Source of the DNA: Amycolatopsis palatopharyngis
GTDB taxonomy: Bacteria; Actinomycetota; Actinomycetes; Mycobacteriales; Pseudonocardiaceae
Length of the DNA stretch: 52,779 nt
Reading direction: 5' to 3'
Assembly: GCF_003385185.1 (NCBI RefSeq)
Contig: NZ_PQHZ01000045.1
Location: 1-52,779, forward strand
Shown: one piece after another, positions 8,030 through 16,086 of the stretch
How the letters are laid out: each line of letters opens with the position of its first letter
How positions within the stretch are numbered: position 1 is the stretch's first letter
The notes under the pieces: generated by a model
What the model was told of the DNA's origin: nothing
Databases searched by the model: none
Seen by the model: the letters and a program-made list of their open reading frames with translations, nothing else
Translations under genes and position numbers: made by a program

Positions 8030-8654
8030 AGGCCAGGCCCGCGCCGAGGCCGATCATCATCACCCCGCCGGATCCGCCGACGAGTTCGAGCCGCCGAGGA
8101 GAGTGCGCGAACCACGCGCGGGCGGTCCCCGCGACGAGTGCCCACGCGCTGTCCGACAGCAGCGCGATGGCGGGCAACGCGATGCCGAGGATCAGGATCT
8201 GCGCCGGTACGGCACCAGCGCTCGGGTCGACGAACTGGGGGAGTACCGCCGCGAGGAACACGATCGACTTCGGGTTGGCGAAGCCGACGACGAAACCGTC
8301 CCGGAGCACCCGTAGCGCCCGTCCCCTGCGGACCTCGCCGCCGGTGTCCAGGGCCCCGTGCAGTGCACGACGGTGCCTGATCGCCTGCACGCCGAGGTAG
8401 ACCAGGTACCCGGCGCCGAGCAGCTTGATCACCGTGAAGACGGTCGCGGAGCTCTCGACCAGGGCGCCGAGCCCGAAGGCGACCGCGACGACCTGGACGT
8501 AGACGCCTGCCGCGTTGCCGGCCACGGAGATCAGCGCGTCACGCTTGCCGACCGTCAGCGCCCGGCTGATCGCGAACAGCACGCTCGGGCCGGGAACCAC
8601 GATCATCAGGAAGGTCAGTGCGGCGAAGGCGGCGAGCTGGCCGGGAGACACCAT
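8013..8654 (-). CDS. LysE/RhtB family amino-acid exporter
   Basis: A 213-residue inner-membrane protein with about six hydrophobic segments. The N-terminal LTFLMIVVPGPSVLFAISRA carries the VPGP(S/N) signature of the LysE/RhtB translocators, and GFANPKSIVFLAAVLPQFV is the second family hallmark. These proteins export amino acids or their derivatives by proton antiport; the substrate here is unknown. Length is normal. The ATG 8654 is supported by TAGGCT 6 nt upstream, so the mRNA is probably leaderless. Its 3' end overlaps the 3' end of the convergent SMC-like gene by 17 nt, which leaves no room for a separate intergenic terminator. Confidence 0.9.
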   Translation of the reverse strand: MVSPGQLAAFAALTFLMIVVPGPSVLFAISRALTVGKRDALISVAGNAAGVYVQVVAVAFGLGALVESSATVFTVIKLLGAGYLVYLGVQAIRHRRALHGALDTGGEVRRGRALRVLRDGFVVGFANPKSIVFLAAVLPQFVDPSAGAVPAQILILGIALPAIALLSDSAWALVAGTARAWFAHSPRRLELVGGSGGVMMIGLGAGLAFSRPQ

Positions 8655-8660
8655 GGCCCG

Positions 8661-8666
8661 AGCCTA
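8661..8666 (-). promoter_or_regulatory. -10 box for the LysE-like gene (leaderless)
   Basis: On the minus strand TAGGCT stands 6 nt before the ATG at 8654, with no Shine-Dalgarno in between. Confidence 0.5.
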
Positions 8667-8794
8667 GCCCCGCGAGGGCCGGATCGGGCCCGGTTCCGGT
8701 CAAGCGGGAGCTGGTATCTTGATCGATTCTCCTGGTGAGGGCGAAGTGGCCCACGTCTCCGCTGGGGCATTCAGGTAGCCGCAGGTGAGCACGC

Positions 8795-8800
8795 TAGGGT
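8795..8800 (+). promoter_or_regulatory. Probable -10 box for gap-pgk-tpiA
   Basis: TAGGGT lies about 95 nt before the gap GTG, leaving a leader of about 85-90 nt. A weak TTCAGG at 8770 could be the -35. This is the best candidate by eye in the 241-bp gap/lysE intergenic region. Confidence 0.35.
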
Positions 8801-8855
8801 TAGCACCGATCGCGCATCATCGAGACATGTGAATTCCAGCCCGTGCAGACGTGTT

Positions 8856-8872
8856 ACCCGGCACAGCCGGGT
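8856..8872 (+). promoter_or_regulatory. Hairpin in the gap 5' leader
   Basis: ACCCGG-CACAG-CCGGGT forms a 6-bp stem with a 5-nt loop, ending 8 nt before the Shine-Dalgarno GAGGAGAG of gap. It could affect translation or mRNA stability, or bind a regulator. No known riboswitch fold is recognised. Confidence 0.35.
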
Positions 8873-8895
8873 CGAGCCCCGAGGAGAGAAGAGCA

Positions 8896-9900
<1,005 letters not shown>

Positions 9901-9903
9901 TCG

Positions 9904-11112
9904 ATGGCGACGAAAACTCTCGACGATCTGCTCGGCGAGGGCGTTTCGGGGCGCACCGTACTGGTGCGCTCCGACCTCAACGTCCCGCTCGACGGTTCCA
10001 CCATCACCGATGACGGCAGGGTGCGCGCCGCGCTGCCCACGATCCGGCGGTTGTCCGAGGGCGGGGCCAAGGTCATCGTGACCGCGCACCTCGGACGGCC
10101 GAAGGGCGAGGCCGATCCGGCGTACTCACTCGCTCCCGTGGCCGCCCGCCTCGGTGAGCTGCTGGGCGCGGAGGTCTCCCTGGCAGGCGATGTCACCGGC
10201 GATTCGGCGCGGCAGACGGTGGCCGCTCTCGGTGACGGCGGTGTGGCGTTGCTGGAGAACGTGCGGTTCGACCCGAGGGAGACCAGCAAGGACTCCACCG
10301 AACGGGCTGCCTTCGCGGCGGAACTGGCCGCGCTCACCGGCGACGGCGGAGCCTTCGTCTCCGACGGTTTCGGTGTCGTGCACCGTAAGCAGGCCTCCGT
10401 CTACGAGGTGGCCGAAGTGCTGCCCGCGTACGCGGGCGGGCTCGTGCTGGCCGAGCTCGAGGTGCTGAGCACCCTCACCGGCGACCCCCGCAGGCCCTAT
10501 GCCGTGGTTCTCGGCGGGTCGAAGGTCTCGGACAAGCTGGCCGTGATCGAGGCGCTGCTGCCGAAGGTGGACGCCCTGCTGGTCGGCGGCGGCATGTGCT
10601 TCACGTTCCTCGCCGCGCAGGGTCACTCCGTCGGCGGCTCACTGCTCGAGTCGGACATGATCGACACCTGCAAGCGGCTGCTGGCCGAAGCCGGCGACAA
10701 GCTCGTGCTGCCCACCGACGTCGTCGTGGCCGACGCGTTCGCCGCCGACGCGGCGACGCGCACGGTGGCCGCGGACGCGATCGAGGACGGCTGGCTGGGG
10801 CTGGACATCGGCCCCGACAGCGTGCGGGCGTTCGCCGGCACCCTCGCGGGCGCGGGCACCACCTTCTGGAACGGCCCGATGGGCGTGTTCGAGATGGCGC
10901 CGTTCGCCGAGGGGACCAGGGCGGTGGCGCAGGCCATCGCCGACTCGGCCGCGTTCAGCGTGGTCGGCGGCGGGGACTCGGCCGCCGCGGTGCGCCTGCT
11001 CGGGCTGCCCGATGACGGCTTCTCGCATATCTCCACCGGTGGCGGAGCCTCCCTGGAGTACCTCGAAGGCAAGGAACTACCCGGCGTCGCGGTGCTGGAG
11101 AAGGGTGTCTGA
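9904..11112 (+). CDS. pgk: Phosphoglycerate kinase
   Basis: A 402-residue phosphoglycerate kinase that transfers phosphate from 1,3-bisphosphoglycerate to ADP. The N-terminal VLVRSDLNVPLDG holds the substrate-binding signature, TAHLGRPKGE follows, and the C-terminal FWNGPMGVFE and VVGGGDSAAAV form the nucleotide-binding lobe. It lies 3 nt after gap and its TGA overlaps the ATG of tpiA by one base (TGATG), so the three glycolytic genes are co-translated. Residues 155-165 read FGVVHRKQASVYEV; most Pgk enzymes have AFGTAHR here, so this loop is slightly divergent. Confidence 0.98.
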   Translation: MATKTLDDLLGEGVSGRTVLVRSDLNVPLDGSTITDDGRVRAALPTIRRLSEGGAKVIVTAHLGRPKGEADPAYSLAPVAARLGELLGAEVSLAGDVTGDSARQTVAALGDGGVALLENVRFDPRETSKDSTERAAFAAELAALTGDGGAFVSDGFGVVHRKQASVYEVAEVLPAYAGGLVLAELEVLSTLTGDPRRPYAVVLGGSKVSDKLAVIEALLPKVDALLVGGGMCFTFLAAQGHSVGGSLLESDMIDTCKRLLAEAGDKLVLPTDVVVADAFAADAATRTVAADAIEDGWLGLDIGPDSVRAFAGTLAGAGTTFWNGPMGVFEMAPFAEGTRAVAQAIADSAAFSVVGGGDSAAAVRLLGLPDDGFSHISTGGGASLEYLEGKELPGVAVLEKGV

Positions 11113-11897
11113 TGGCACGCAAGGTGCTTATTGCCGGAAACTGGAAGATGAACCTCAACCACCTCGAGGCCATCGCTCTGGTGCAGAAGATCGCGTTCTC
11201 CCTGCCGGAGAAGTACTACGCCAAGGTGGATGTGGCGGTGCTACCGCCGTTCACCGACATCCGCAGCGTGCAGACGCTCATCGACGGCGACAAGCTGCTG
11301 CTCGGCCACGGTGCGCAGGACCTGTCCCCGAACGACTCGGGTGCGTACACCGGCGACGTGTCGGGCGCGATGCTGGCCAAGCTCGGCTGCACCTACGTCA
11401 CGGTGGGGCACTCCGAGCGGCGGGAGTACCACGCCGAGACCGACGAGACCGTCAACAAGAAGGTGCGGGCCGCCGTCAAGCACGGGGTCACGCCGATCCT
11501 GTGTGTCGGTGAGCAGCTGGACGTCCGCGAGGCCGGTGGTCAGATCGAGCACACCACCGGCCAGCTGATCGCGGGGCTGAAGGGGCTCAAGACCGAGCAG
11601 GTGGCCGGGGTCGTCGTCGCCTACGAGCCGGTGTGGGCCATCGGCACGGGGCGCGTAGCCACGCCCAGCGATGCCGAGGAGGTGTGCGCGGCCCTGCGCA
11701 CGGCGCTCGCCGAGAAGTACGGCGCGGAGGTCGCGGACGGAGTCCGTGTGCTCTACGGCGGCTCGGTGAAATCCGGTAACATCGCCGACCTGGTGGCGTG
11801 CGACAACGTCGACGGTGCACTGGTGGGCGGCGCAAGCCTGAACGCCGACGAATTCACCAAACTCTGCGCGCTCGCCGCCGGTGGGCCGCTGCCGTAA
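11112..11897 (+). CDS. tpiA: Triosephosphate isomerase
   Basis: A 261-residue TIM barrel interconverting dihydroxyacetone phosphate and glyceraldehyde 3-phosphate. Catalytic residues are all visible: N10 and K12 in AGNWKMN, H100 in VGHSERR, and E172 in AYEPVWAIGTG, the last being the base next to the mobile loop. The C-terminal YGGSVKSGN and GALVGGASL bind the substrate phosphate. The ATG overlaps the pgk stop by one nucleotide. The length is normal. It is the last gene of the glycolytic operon, and secG follows after 54 nt with its own probable promoter. Confidence 0.98.
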   Translation: MARKVLIAGNWKMNLNHLEAIALVQKIAFSLPEKYYAKVDVAVLPPFTDIRSVQTLIDGDKLLLGHGAQDLSPNDSGAYTGDVSGAMLAKLGCTYVTVGHSERREYHAETDETVNKKVRAAVKHGVTPILCVGEQLDVREAGGQIEHTTGQLIAGLKGLKTEQVAGVVVAYEPVWAIGTGRVATPSDAEEVCAALRTALAEKYGAEVADGVRVLYGGSVKSGNIADLVACDNVDGALVGGASLNADEFTKLCALAAGGPLP

Positions 11898-11913
11898 CCC
11901 GGTGGCCGCCCGG

Positions 11914-11919
11914 TAGTCT
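11914..11919 (+). promoter_or_regulatory. Probable -10 box for secG
   Basis: TAGTCT lies 32 nt before the secG ATG, in the tpiA-secG gap. A secG Shine-Dalgarno (ACGAGGATGAG) follows, so secG may be transcribed separately as well as by readthrough. Confidence 0.4.
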
Positions 11920-11951
11920 GAACCTTCGGCCGCCGCACTGACGAGGATGAG

Positions 11952-12182
11952 ATGAAGCTGTTCCTGCAGATCCTGTTGATCGCCTCCAGCGTGCTGCTGA
12001 TCGGGGCCGTGCTGTTGCACCGTGGGCGGGGTGGCGGCCTGTCTTCCCTGTTCGGTGGAGGCATGCAATCGAGCCTTTCGGGCTCGAGCGTCGCTGAGAA
12101 GAACCTTGACCGGATCACGTTGCTCCTCGGCTCTATCTGGCTGATCAGCATCGTGGGTCTCGGCCTGCTGCTGAAGGTTTGA
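11952..12182 (+). CDS. secG: Protein translocase subunit SecG
   Basis: A 76-residue inner-membrane protein, the small non-essential subunit of the SecYEG preprotein channel. Two transmembrane helices are plain: about residues 2-21 (LFLQILLIASSVLLIGAVLL) and 53-75 (DRITLLLGSIWLISIVGLGL). The connecting loop carries the SecG signature HRGRGGGLSSLFGGGMQSSL. GAGGA precedes the ATG. secG next to the gap-pgk-tpiA operon is a widespread actinobacterial arrangement. A hairpin at 12191-12216 closes the transcript. Confidence 0.95.
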   Translation: MKLFLQILLIASSVLLIGAVLLHRGRGGGLSSLFGGGMQSSLSGSSVAEKNLDRITLLLGSIWLISIVGLGLLLKV

Positions 12183-12190
12183 CGGCACTC

Positions 12191-12216
12191 CCGGAAGCCT
12201 TTTGCCGCGCTTCCGG
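12191..12216 (+). terminator. Hairpin after secG
   Basis: CCGGAAGC and GCTTCCGG form a perfect 8-bp stem around a 10-nt loop, starting 8 nt after the secG stop. It has no U-tract, so termination is likely but unproven. Confidence 0.5.
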
Positions 12217-12280
12217 TGGTGCCGAGTGCACGGGCGTGCCTATGGGGGGTGCGCCGCCGATGTCATAACTGTGAGGATTC

Positions 12281-12622
12281 ATGGTTGGCGGTAATGCAAT
12301 TCGCGGCACCCGGGTCGGTGCTGGTCCAATCGGTGAGTCCGAGCGCGGGGAATCCGCGCCTCGGCGCCGAATTTCCTACTGGTGCGCGAACGGGCACGAG
12401 TCGCAGCCATCGTTTTCGATGGACGCGGATATCCCGGATGAATGGGATTGTCCGCGTTGCGGTCTGCCTGGTGGGCAGGATGAGCGGAACCCGCCCGCGG
12501 CACCGAGGACCGAGCCGTACAAGACGCATCTTGCCTACGTGAAGGAGCGGCGCAGCGACGCCGACGGTGAGGCGATTCTCGCCGACGCTCTCGAACGTTT
12601 GCGGAAGCGGCGCCAGATCTGA
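12281..12622 (+). CDS. rbpA: RNA polymerase-binding protein RbpA
   Basis: A 113-residue actinobacterial transcription activator that binds the RNA polymerase beta' subunit and group I/II sigma factors, stabilises the open promoter complex and influences rifampicin sensitivity. The order is a disordered N-terminal tail, a core with a zinc-ribbon-like set (C35, H39, C57, C60 in WCANGHES and CPRCG), a basic linker, and the C-terminal sigma-interacting helices (DADGEAILADALERLRKRR). Length and order match the family. The ATG 12281 is preceded by GTGAGGATT. In Streptomyces rbpA is under SigR control; I see no clear SigR promoter here. An 18-bp-stem terminator begins 4 nt after the stop. Confidence 0.96.
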   Translation: MVGGNAIRGTRVGAGPIGESERGESAPRRRISYWCANGHESQPSFSMDADIPDEWDCPRCGLPGGQDERNPPAAPRTEPYKTHLAYVKERRSDADGEAILADALERLRKRRQI

Positions 12623-12625
12623 CCG

Positions 12626-12666
12626 GATGCGGGGGGAACTTTCGTAGGGAAAGTTCCCCCCGCATC
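12626..12666. terminator. Bidirectional terminator between rbpA and the histidine kinase
   Basis: A perfect 18-bp stem (12626-12643 paired with 12649-12666) has a 5-nt loop GTAGG. It lies between two convergent genes, 4 nt after the rbpA stop and 22 nt from the kinase stop. The top of the stem contains AACTTTC/GAAAGTT, similar to the CACTTTC/GAAAGTG core of the other palindromes. Confidence 0.85.
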
Positions 12667-12687
12667 GTCGGTACGGTATGGCCGCGC

Positions 12688-13971
12688 TCAGGCCCTCGGC
12701 CCGACCCGGCGCTCGGAGTCCGGACGCTGTTCGATCGGGATCTCCGTGGTGTCTTCCTCATCACTGGCCAGCCGCATCGGGTAGCGGGCTCGGACCCGGA
12801 AGCCGCCGTCGTCGGTAGTGCTGGTTTCGAACGTCCCACCCAGCAGGCGGGCCCGTTCGGCGAGTCCGGTGAGGCCGTGCCCACCCGAGGGCAGGCCGCT
12901 GACGGGTTCGCACGCCGGTTCGTTCCAGACCTCGATGTGCAGCCCGTCCGCGCTGCCCAGAACGCGCACGACCGCCTTGGCTCCCGGGGCGTGCTTGTGC
13001 ACGTTCGTCAGGCACTCCTGCACGGTGCGGTAGGCCGCGGCCGACACCTTCGTGCACAGCTCGTCCGGTACCCGCTCCACGGTCAGCTGGACCGGAACAT
13101 CGGTGTTGCGCACGAGCTGGTCGAGTTCGGTGATCCCTGGCTGGGGGCCGTCGTCCTCGCCACCGGAGCGCAGGACGCCGACCAGTGACCGGAGTTCCTC
13201 AAGGGTGTGTCTGCTGAGCTTGCGGATCGTCTGAGCGGTCTGCTGGGCCTCGGCCGAGGTGTTGGCGACCGAGAGCACCCCGGCCTGCATGGCTATCAGG
13301 GTGATGTCGTGGGATACGACGTCATGCATCTCCCTGGCCAGGCGGGCACGCTCCTCGGCCCGCACAGCTTGCGCGTGCAGTTGTTTCTCCCGGTCCCGGC
13401 TGGCGGCGAGTTCGGCGAGCCGAGCGGACAGTTGTTTGCGGGCACCGATCAGCAGGCCGATCGCGACGGGCATACCGGCCACGATCACGCCGTAGATGGC
13501 TGCCAGGCCGTGCTCACGCCAGCTCCGGGCGACGAAGTCCTCCAGCGGCCACTGCACGAAACGGCCGACCCAGACCAGGCCCGCACCGAACCAGACCTGC
13601 CAGTGGTGCTGTTTGCGGGTGGCGAGCAGCCCCAGCGCGATCATCGCGGCGAGCTGGGACCAGCCCGCGAGGAAGCCGGGGAACGTCGCGAGTACGACCA
13701 GGAACGGGAACCATCGGCGGGCCAGTAGTGCGACACAGGCGGCCGCCGAAAGCACGTAGGAGTACGGCTCGGCCTTTTCGGGAAACACGAGCCAGAAATC
13801 GAGCACGGCGATCACGATCACCGCGGCGTCGACCGCGAGCGAGCGGATCGCCGGACTGACGAACCAGTCGGCTCGTCGTACTGCGTCGGCCGGTCGCCGC
13901 GTTCGGTCGGCGGCCCCCGCGCCGGGGCCGCCGACCGAAATCCTGAGGAAGGAGAGTCCCTCTGTGGTCAT
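12688..13971 (-). CDS. Orphan NarL-type sensor histidine kinase
   Basis: A 427-residue membrane histidine kinase. Hydrophobic segments at about 43-60, 72-92, 95-118 and 155-175 form the sensor. A coiled-coil linker leads to the HisKA_3 dimerisation helix, where H216 in REMHDVVSHD is the phosphate acceptor; the HATPase_c domain follows with AYRTVQECLTNVHKH (N-box) and GGHGLTGLAERARLLGG (G-box). The C-terminal 35 residues are acidic and unstructured. Kinases of this type normally sit beside a LuxR-type response regulator, but none is adjacent, so the partner must be elsewhere. The ATG has AGAGGTCC upstream. The signal sensed is unknown. Confidence 0.9.
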   Translation of the reverse strand: MTTEGLSFLRISVGGPGAGAADRTRRPADAVRRADWFVSPAIRSLAVDAAVIVIAVLDFWLVFPEKAEPYSYVLSAAACVALLARRWFPFLVVLATFPGFLAGWSQLAAMIALGLLATRKQHHWQVWFGAGLVWVGRFVQWPLEDFVARSWREHGLAAIYGVIVAGMPVAIGLLIGARKQLSARLAELAASRDREKQLHAQAVRAEERARLAREMHDVVSHDITLIAMQAGVLSVANTSAEAQQTAQTIRKLSRHTLEELRSLVGVLRSGGEDDGPQPGITELDQLVRNTDVPVQLTVERVPDELCTKVSAAAYRTVQECLTNVHKHAPGAKAVVRVLGSADGLHIEVWNEPACEPVSGLPSGGHGLTGLAERARLLGGTFETSTTDDGGFRVRARYPMRLASDEEDTTEIPIEQRPDSERRVGPRA

Positions 13972-14075
13972 GGCTTGGACCTCTCGTCTTGTGGACTTAC
14001 AGAAGAGAGGTGCGAATGACCGAATTAAGACGCGGGGCCCCGAACAAATGTGCGGATGCTAAGTCCACGATTATT

Positions 14076-14091
14076 CCGCCATTTTCGGCGG
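14076..14091 (-). terminator. Weak hairpin downstream of pgl
   Basis: CCGCC and GGCGG enclose a 6-nt loop in the unusually A+T-rich 148-bp gap between pgl and the kinase gene. Its 5-bp stem is short. It may help end the long tkt-to-pgl transcript. The rest of 13972-14119 holds the kinase promoter region and nothing else I recognise. Confidence 0.3.
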
Positions 14092-14119
14092 CGCGTTACC
14101 GCCGTGCTATGGCAAAGCG

Positions 14120-14878
14120 CTATGGCCGGGTGCGGGGGAGTGCGTCCGCGGCGGCCTCGTCGAGCAGCCAGAGGGTGCGGCGGCTACCACGTGCACCCGC
14201 GACCGGCAGCTGGGCTTCGGGTGCTCCGGCCACCGCGAGCGCGACCGCGTCGGACTTCGCCGAGCCCGTGGTCACCAGCCACACCTCCGCCGACCGCCGG
14301 ATGGCGGGCAACGTCAGGGAGACCCGTGTCGGGGGTGGCTTCGGGGATTCCCGCACGGAGATGACAGAGCGCTCCCGCTCGTGCACAGCGGGGGAGTCCG
14401 GGAAGATCGAAGCTGTGTGCCCCTCGCCGCCGAGACCCAGCAGGGTGATGTCGAAGGCAGGTACCCAGCCGTCAGCGGCCGCGCCGGCCAGCAGCCGGGC
14501 GTACCCGTCGGCCGCGGCGTCGGGGTCGGAGCCGAACTCGCCGTCGGACGCCGCCATGGGATGAACCCTGCTCGGATCAAGCGGCACGTGATCGAGCAGG
14601 GCCTGCCGCGCCTGCTTCTCGTTGCGTTCGTCGTCATCGACCGGCACGAAACGCTCGTCGCCCCAATAGAGATCGAGCTTCGCCCAGTCGATCGCGTCGC
14701 GCGCGGGAGAGTGGCGTACGTGCTCGAGAACGGCGATGCCGGTGCCGCCGCCGGTCAGTACCACCGACGCGCTGCCCCGTTCCGCCTGCACGTCCGCGAT
14801 CCGGGTGATCAGCCTGGCCGCCGTCGCCGCGGCGAGCAGTTCGGGATCTCGGTGCACCACAACGCCGGACGTGCTCAT
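14120..14878 (-). CDS. pgl: 6-phosphogluconolactonase
   Basis: A 252-residue cytosolic enzyme that hydrolyses 6-phosphogluconolactone in the oxidative pentose-phosphate pathway. The segments SVVLTGGGTGIAVLEHV, LYWGDERFVP and ITLLGLGGEGHTASIFPDS are the SOL/DevB family hallmarks that hold the substrate phosphate and catalytic His. The start ATG overlaps the opcA TGA by one base (TGATG), and an in-frame extension upstream belongs to another frame of opcA. It is the last gene of the tkt-tal-pgi-zwf-opcA-pgl run, so lactonase production is tied to that of G6P dehydrogenase. Confidence 0.96.
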   Translation of the reverse strand: MSTSGVVVHRDPELLAAATAARLITRIADVQAERGSASVVLTGGGTGIAVLEHVRHSPARDAIDWAKLDLYWGDERFVPVDDDERNEKQARQALLDHVPLDPSRVHPMAASDGEFGSDPDAAADGYARLLAGAAADGWVPAFDITLLGLGGEGHTASIFPDSPAVHERERSVISVRESPKPPPTRVSLTLPAIRRSAEVWLVTTGSAKSDAVALAVAGAPEAQLPVAGARGSRRTLWLLDEAAADALPRTRP

Positions 14879-15864
14879 CAGACGGACTCCGTCTTCTTCG
14901 CCGCGGGCTTGCGCGTGGTCTTCGACGCCGCAGGCTTCTTCGTCGTCCTGGCCGCGAGCTTGCCCAGTCCGCGCAGCGCCCCTTCGTAGACCTCGTCGGG
15001 ATCGAGCCTGCGCAACTCCTCGATCAGACAGTCCTTTGTGTCCCTGCGCTGCAGGGCTACTCGCCTGCTGGGCTGGTTCGGCGCGGTGAGCGTACCGACC
15101 TTGCCGTCCGGGCGGTGCAACTCGATCGCGCCCGAGCGGCGTTCCAGCGACACCGAGACGATGCCCTGCGCAGTGGTGGTCTTGACCCGCTTCACCGGCA
15201 CGTTCAGATACTCGGCCAGCCATCCGGCCAGCAGCTCGGTGGATGGCGAGTCGCCCTCGCCGGTCACCGTCACCCCGGTCACCTTCTCGTACGGAGGCAG
15301 GTCGAGCGCGGAAACCAGCTGGGCCCGCCAGTGAGTGAGCCTGGTCCAGGCGAGGTCGGTGTCTCCGGGATCGTAGGACTTGGCCCTGGTCGACAACGTG
15401 CGGACCGGGTTACGGGCCGCCGCGGAATCGGTGATCCGGCGCTGCGCGAGCTGCCCCAGCGGATCCTGCGAAGGCGCCGTCGGCCCAGTCCCCGGCCACC
15501 AGGTGACGATCGGGGCGTCGGGCAGCAGCAGCGGAACGACGGCGCTCTGCCCCTGCGCCGCGAGGGCACCGTAGAGCCGCAACACGATGACCTCGCTCGC
15601 GCCGGCGTCCCCGCCGACCCGGATCTGGCCATCGATCCGGGCCGCGGCCGTCCGCGATCCCTTGGCCACCACGATCACCCTGGACGGGTGCTCCCGGCTG
15701 GCCTCGTTGGCCGCGTCGATGGCGTCTTCCAGCCGGTCGTCGTCGTCCGCCGCGATCACCAGCGTGAGCACCCGGCCGAGCGCGACAGCGCCGCCACGCT
15801 CCCGCAGTTCCACCATCTTCTGGTTCACCTGGGAGGTCGTCGTCGAGGGCAGGTCGATAATCAC
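14878..15864 (-). CDS. opcA: Glucose-6-phosphate dehydrogenase assembly/regulatory protein OpcA
   Basis: A 328-residue OpcA protein, which in cyanobacteria and actinobacteria activates or assembles glucose-6-phosphate dehydrogenase. Recognisable segments include MVELRERGGAVALGRVLTLV, IVTWWPGTGP and YDPGDTDLAWTRLTHWRAQL. The C-terminal 30 residues are a Lys/Ala-rich tail (KPAASKTTRKPAAKK). The start is GTG 15864, preceded by GGAGG at 5-nt spacing. It overlaps, as GTGA, the stop of the last of three tandem 25-codon mini-ORFs that separate it from zwf. A longer in-frame extension runs through the repeats but lacks family similarity. Confidence 0.95.
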   Translation of the reverse strand: MIIDLPSTTTSQVNQKMVELRERGGAVALGRVLTLVIAADDDDRLEDAIDAANEASREHPSRVIVVAKGSRTAAARIDGQIRVGGDAGASEVIVLRLYGALAAQGQSAVVPLLLPDAPIVTWWPGTGPTAPSQDPLGQLAQRRITDSAAARNPVRTLSTRAKSYDPGDTDLAWTRLTHWRAQLVSALDLPPYEKVTGVTVTGEGDSPSTELLAGWLAEYLNVPVKRVKTTTAQGIVSVSLERRSGAIELHRPDGKVGTLTAPNQPSRRVALQRRDTKDCLIEELRRLDPDEVYEGALRGLGKLAARTTKKPAASKTTRKPAAKKTESV

Positions 15865-15938
15865 GGGCGCCTCCAGTTTTGTCGCGGGACACCCGCACCC
15901 GGTCGGCACCCGTATGCGGGTAGGAAAGCGTCGCTCAC
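15861..15938 (-). CDS. Mini-ORF 3 of the zwf-opcA tandem repeat (25 codons)
   Basis: Reads GTG, then SDAFLPAYGCRPGAG, and ends in NWRRP before TGA; residues 17-22 are VPRQNW. GGAGG lies 5 nt before its GTG and again before the opcA GTG. Its TGA overlaps the opcA GTG by 4 nt. Translation is plausible from these signals, but function as a peptide is not shown; it may only pass ribosomes along or be a by-product of the repeat. I recognise no homologue. Confidence 0.45.
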   Translation of the reverse strand: MSDAFLPAYGCRPGAGVPRQNWRRP

Positions 15939-16012
15939 GGGCGCCTCCAGTGTTTTTGCGGGATACCCGCACCCGGTCGGCACCCGTATGCGGGTAGGAA
16001 AGCGTCGCTCAC
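15935..16012 (-). CDS. Mini-ORF 2 of the zwf-opcA tandem repeat (25 codons)
   Basis: Same frame logic as its neighbours: GTG start, SDAFLPAYGCRPGAG, then IPQKHWRRP and TGA. It differs from mini-ORF 1 at residue 9 (Y for H), 17 (I for V) and 19 (Q for H). Its start and stop each overlap the adjoining ORF by 4 nt, and GGAGG stands 5 nt before its GTG. Confidence 0.45.
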   Translation of the reverse strand: MSDAFLPAYGCRPGAGIPQKHWRRP

Positions 16013-16086
16013 GGGCGCCTCCAGTGTTTGTGCGGGACACCCGCACCCGGTCGGCACCCGTGCGCGGGTAGGAAAGCGTCGCTCAC
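16009..16086 (-). CDS. Mini-ORF 1 of the zwf-opcA tandem repeat (25 codons)
   Basis: Starts at GTG 16086, which overlaps the zwf TGA (GTGA), and ends at the TGA overlapping mini-ORF 2. It reads SDAFLPAHGCRPGAG after the start, then VPHKHWRRP. The final HWRRP equals the C terminus of Zwf, which shows that the repeat carries a copy of the zwf 3' end and its Shine-Dalgarno. Confidence 0.45.
   Translation of the reverse strand: MSDAFLPAHGCRPGAGVPHKHWRRP

Noticed and set aside
8030..8654. JetD/MksG nuclease downstream of the SMC-like gene
   Set aside because: The only frame with sensible similarity is the LysE-type exporter on the minus strand.
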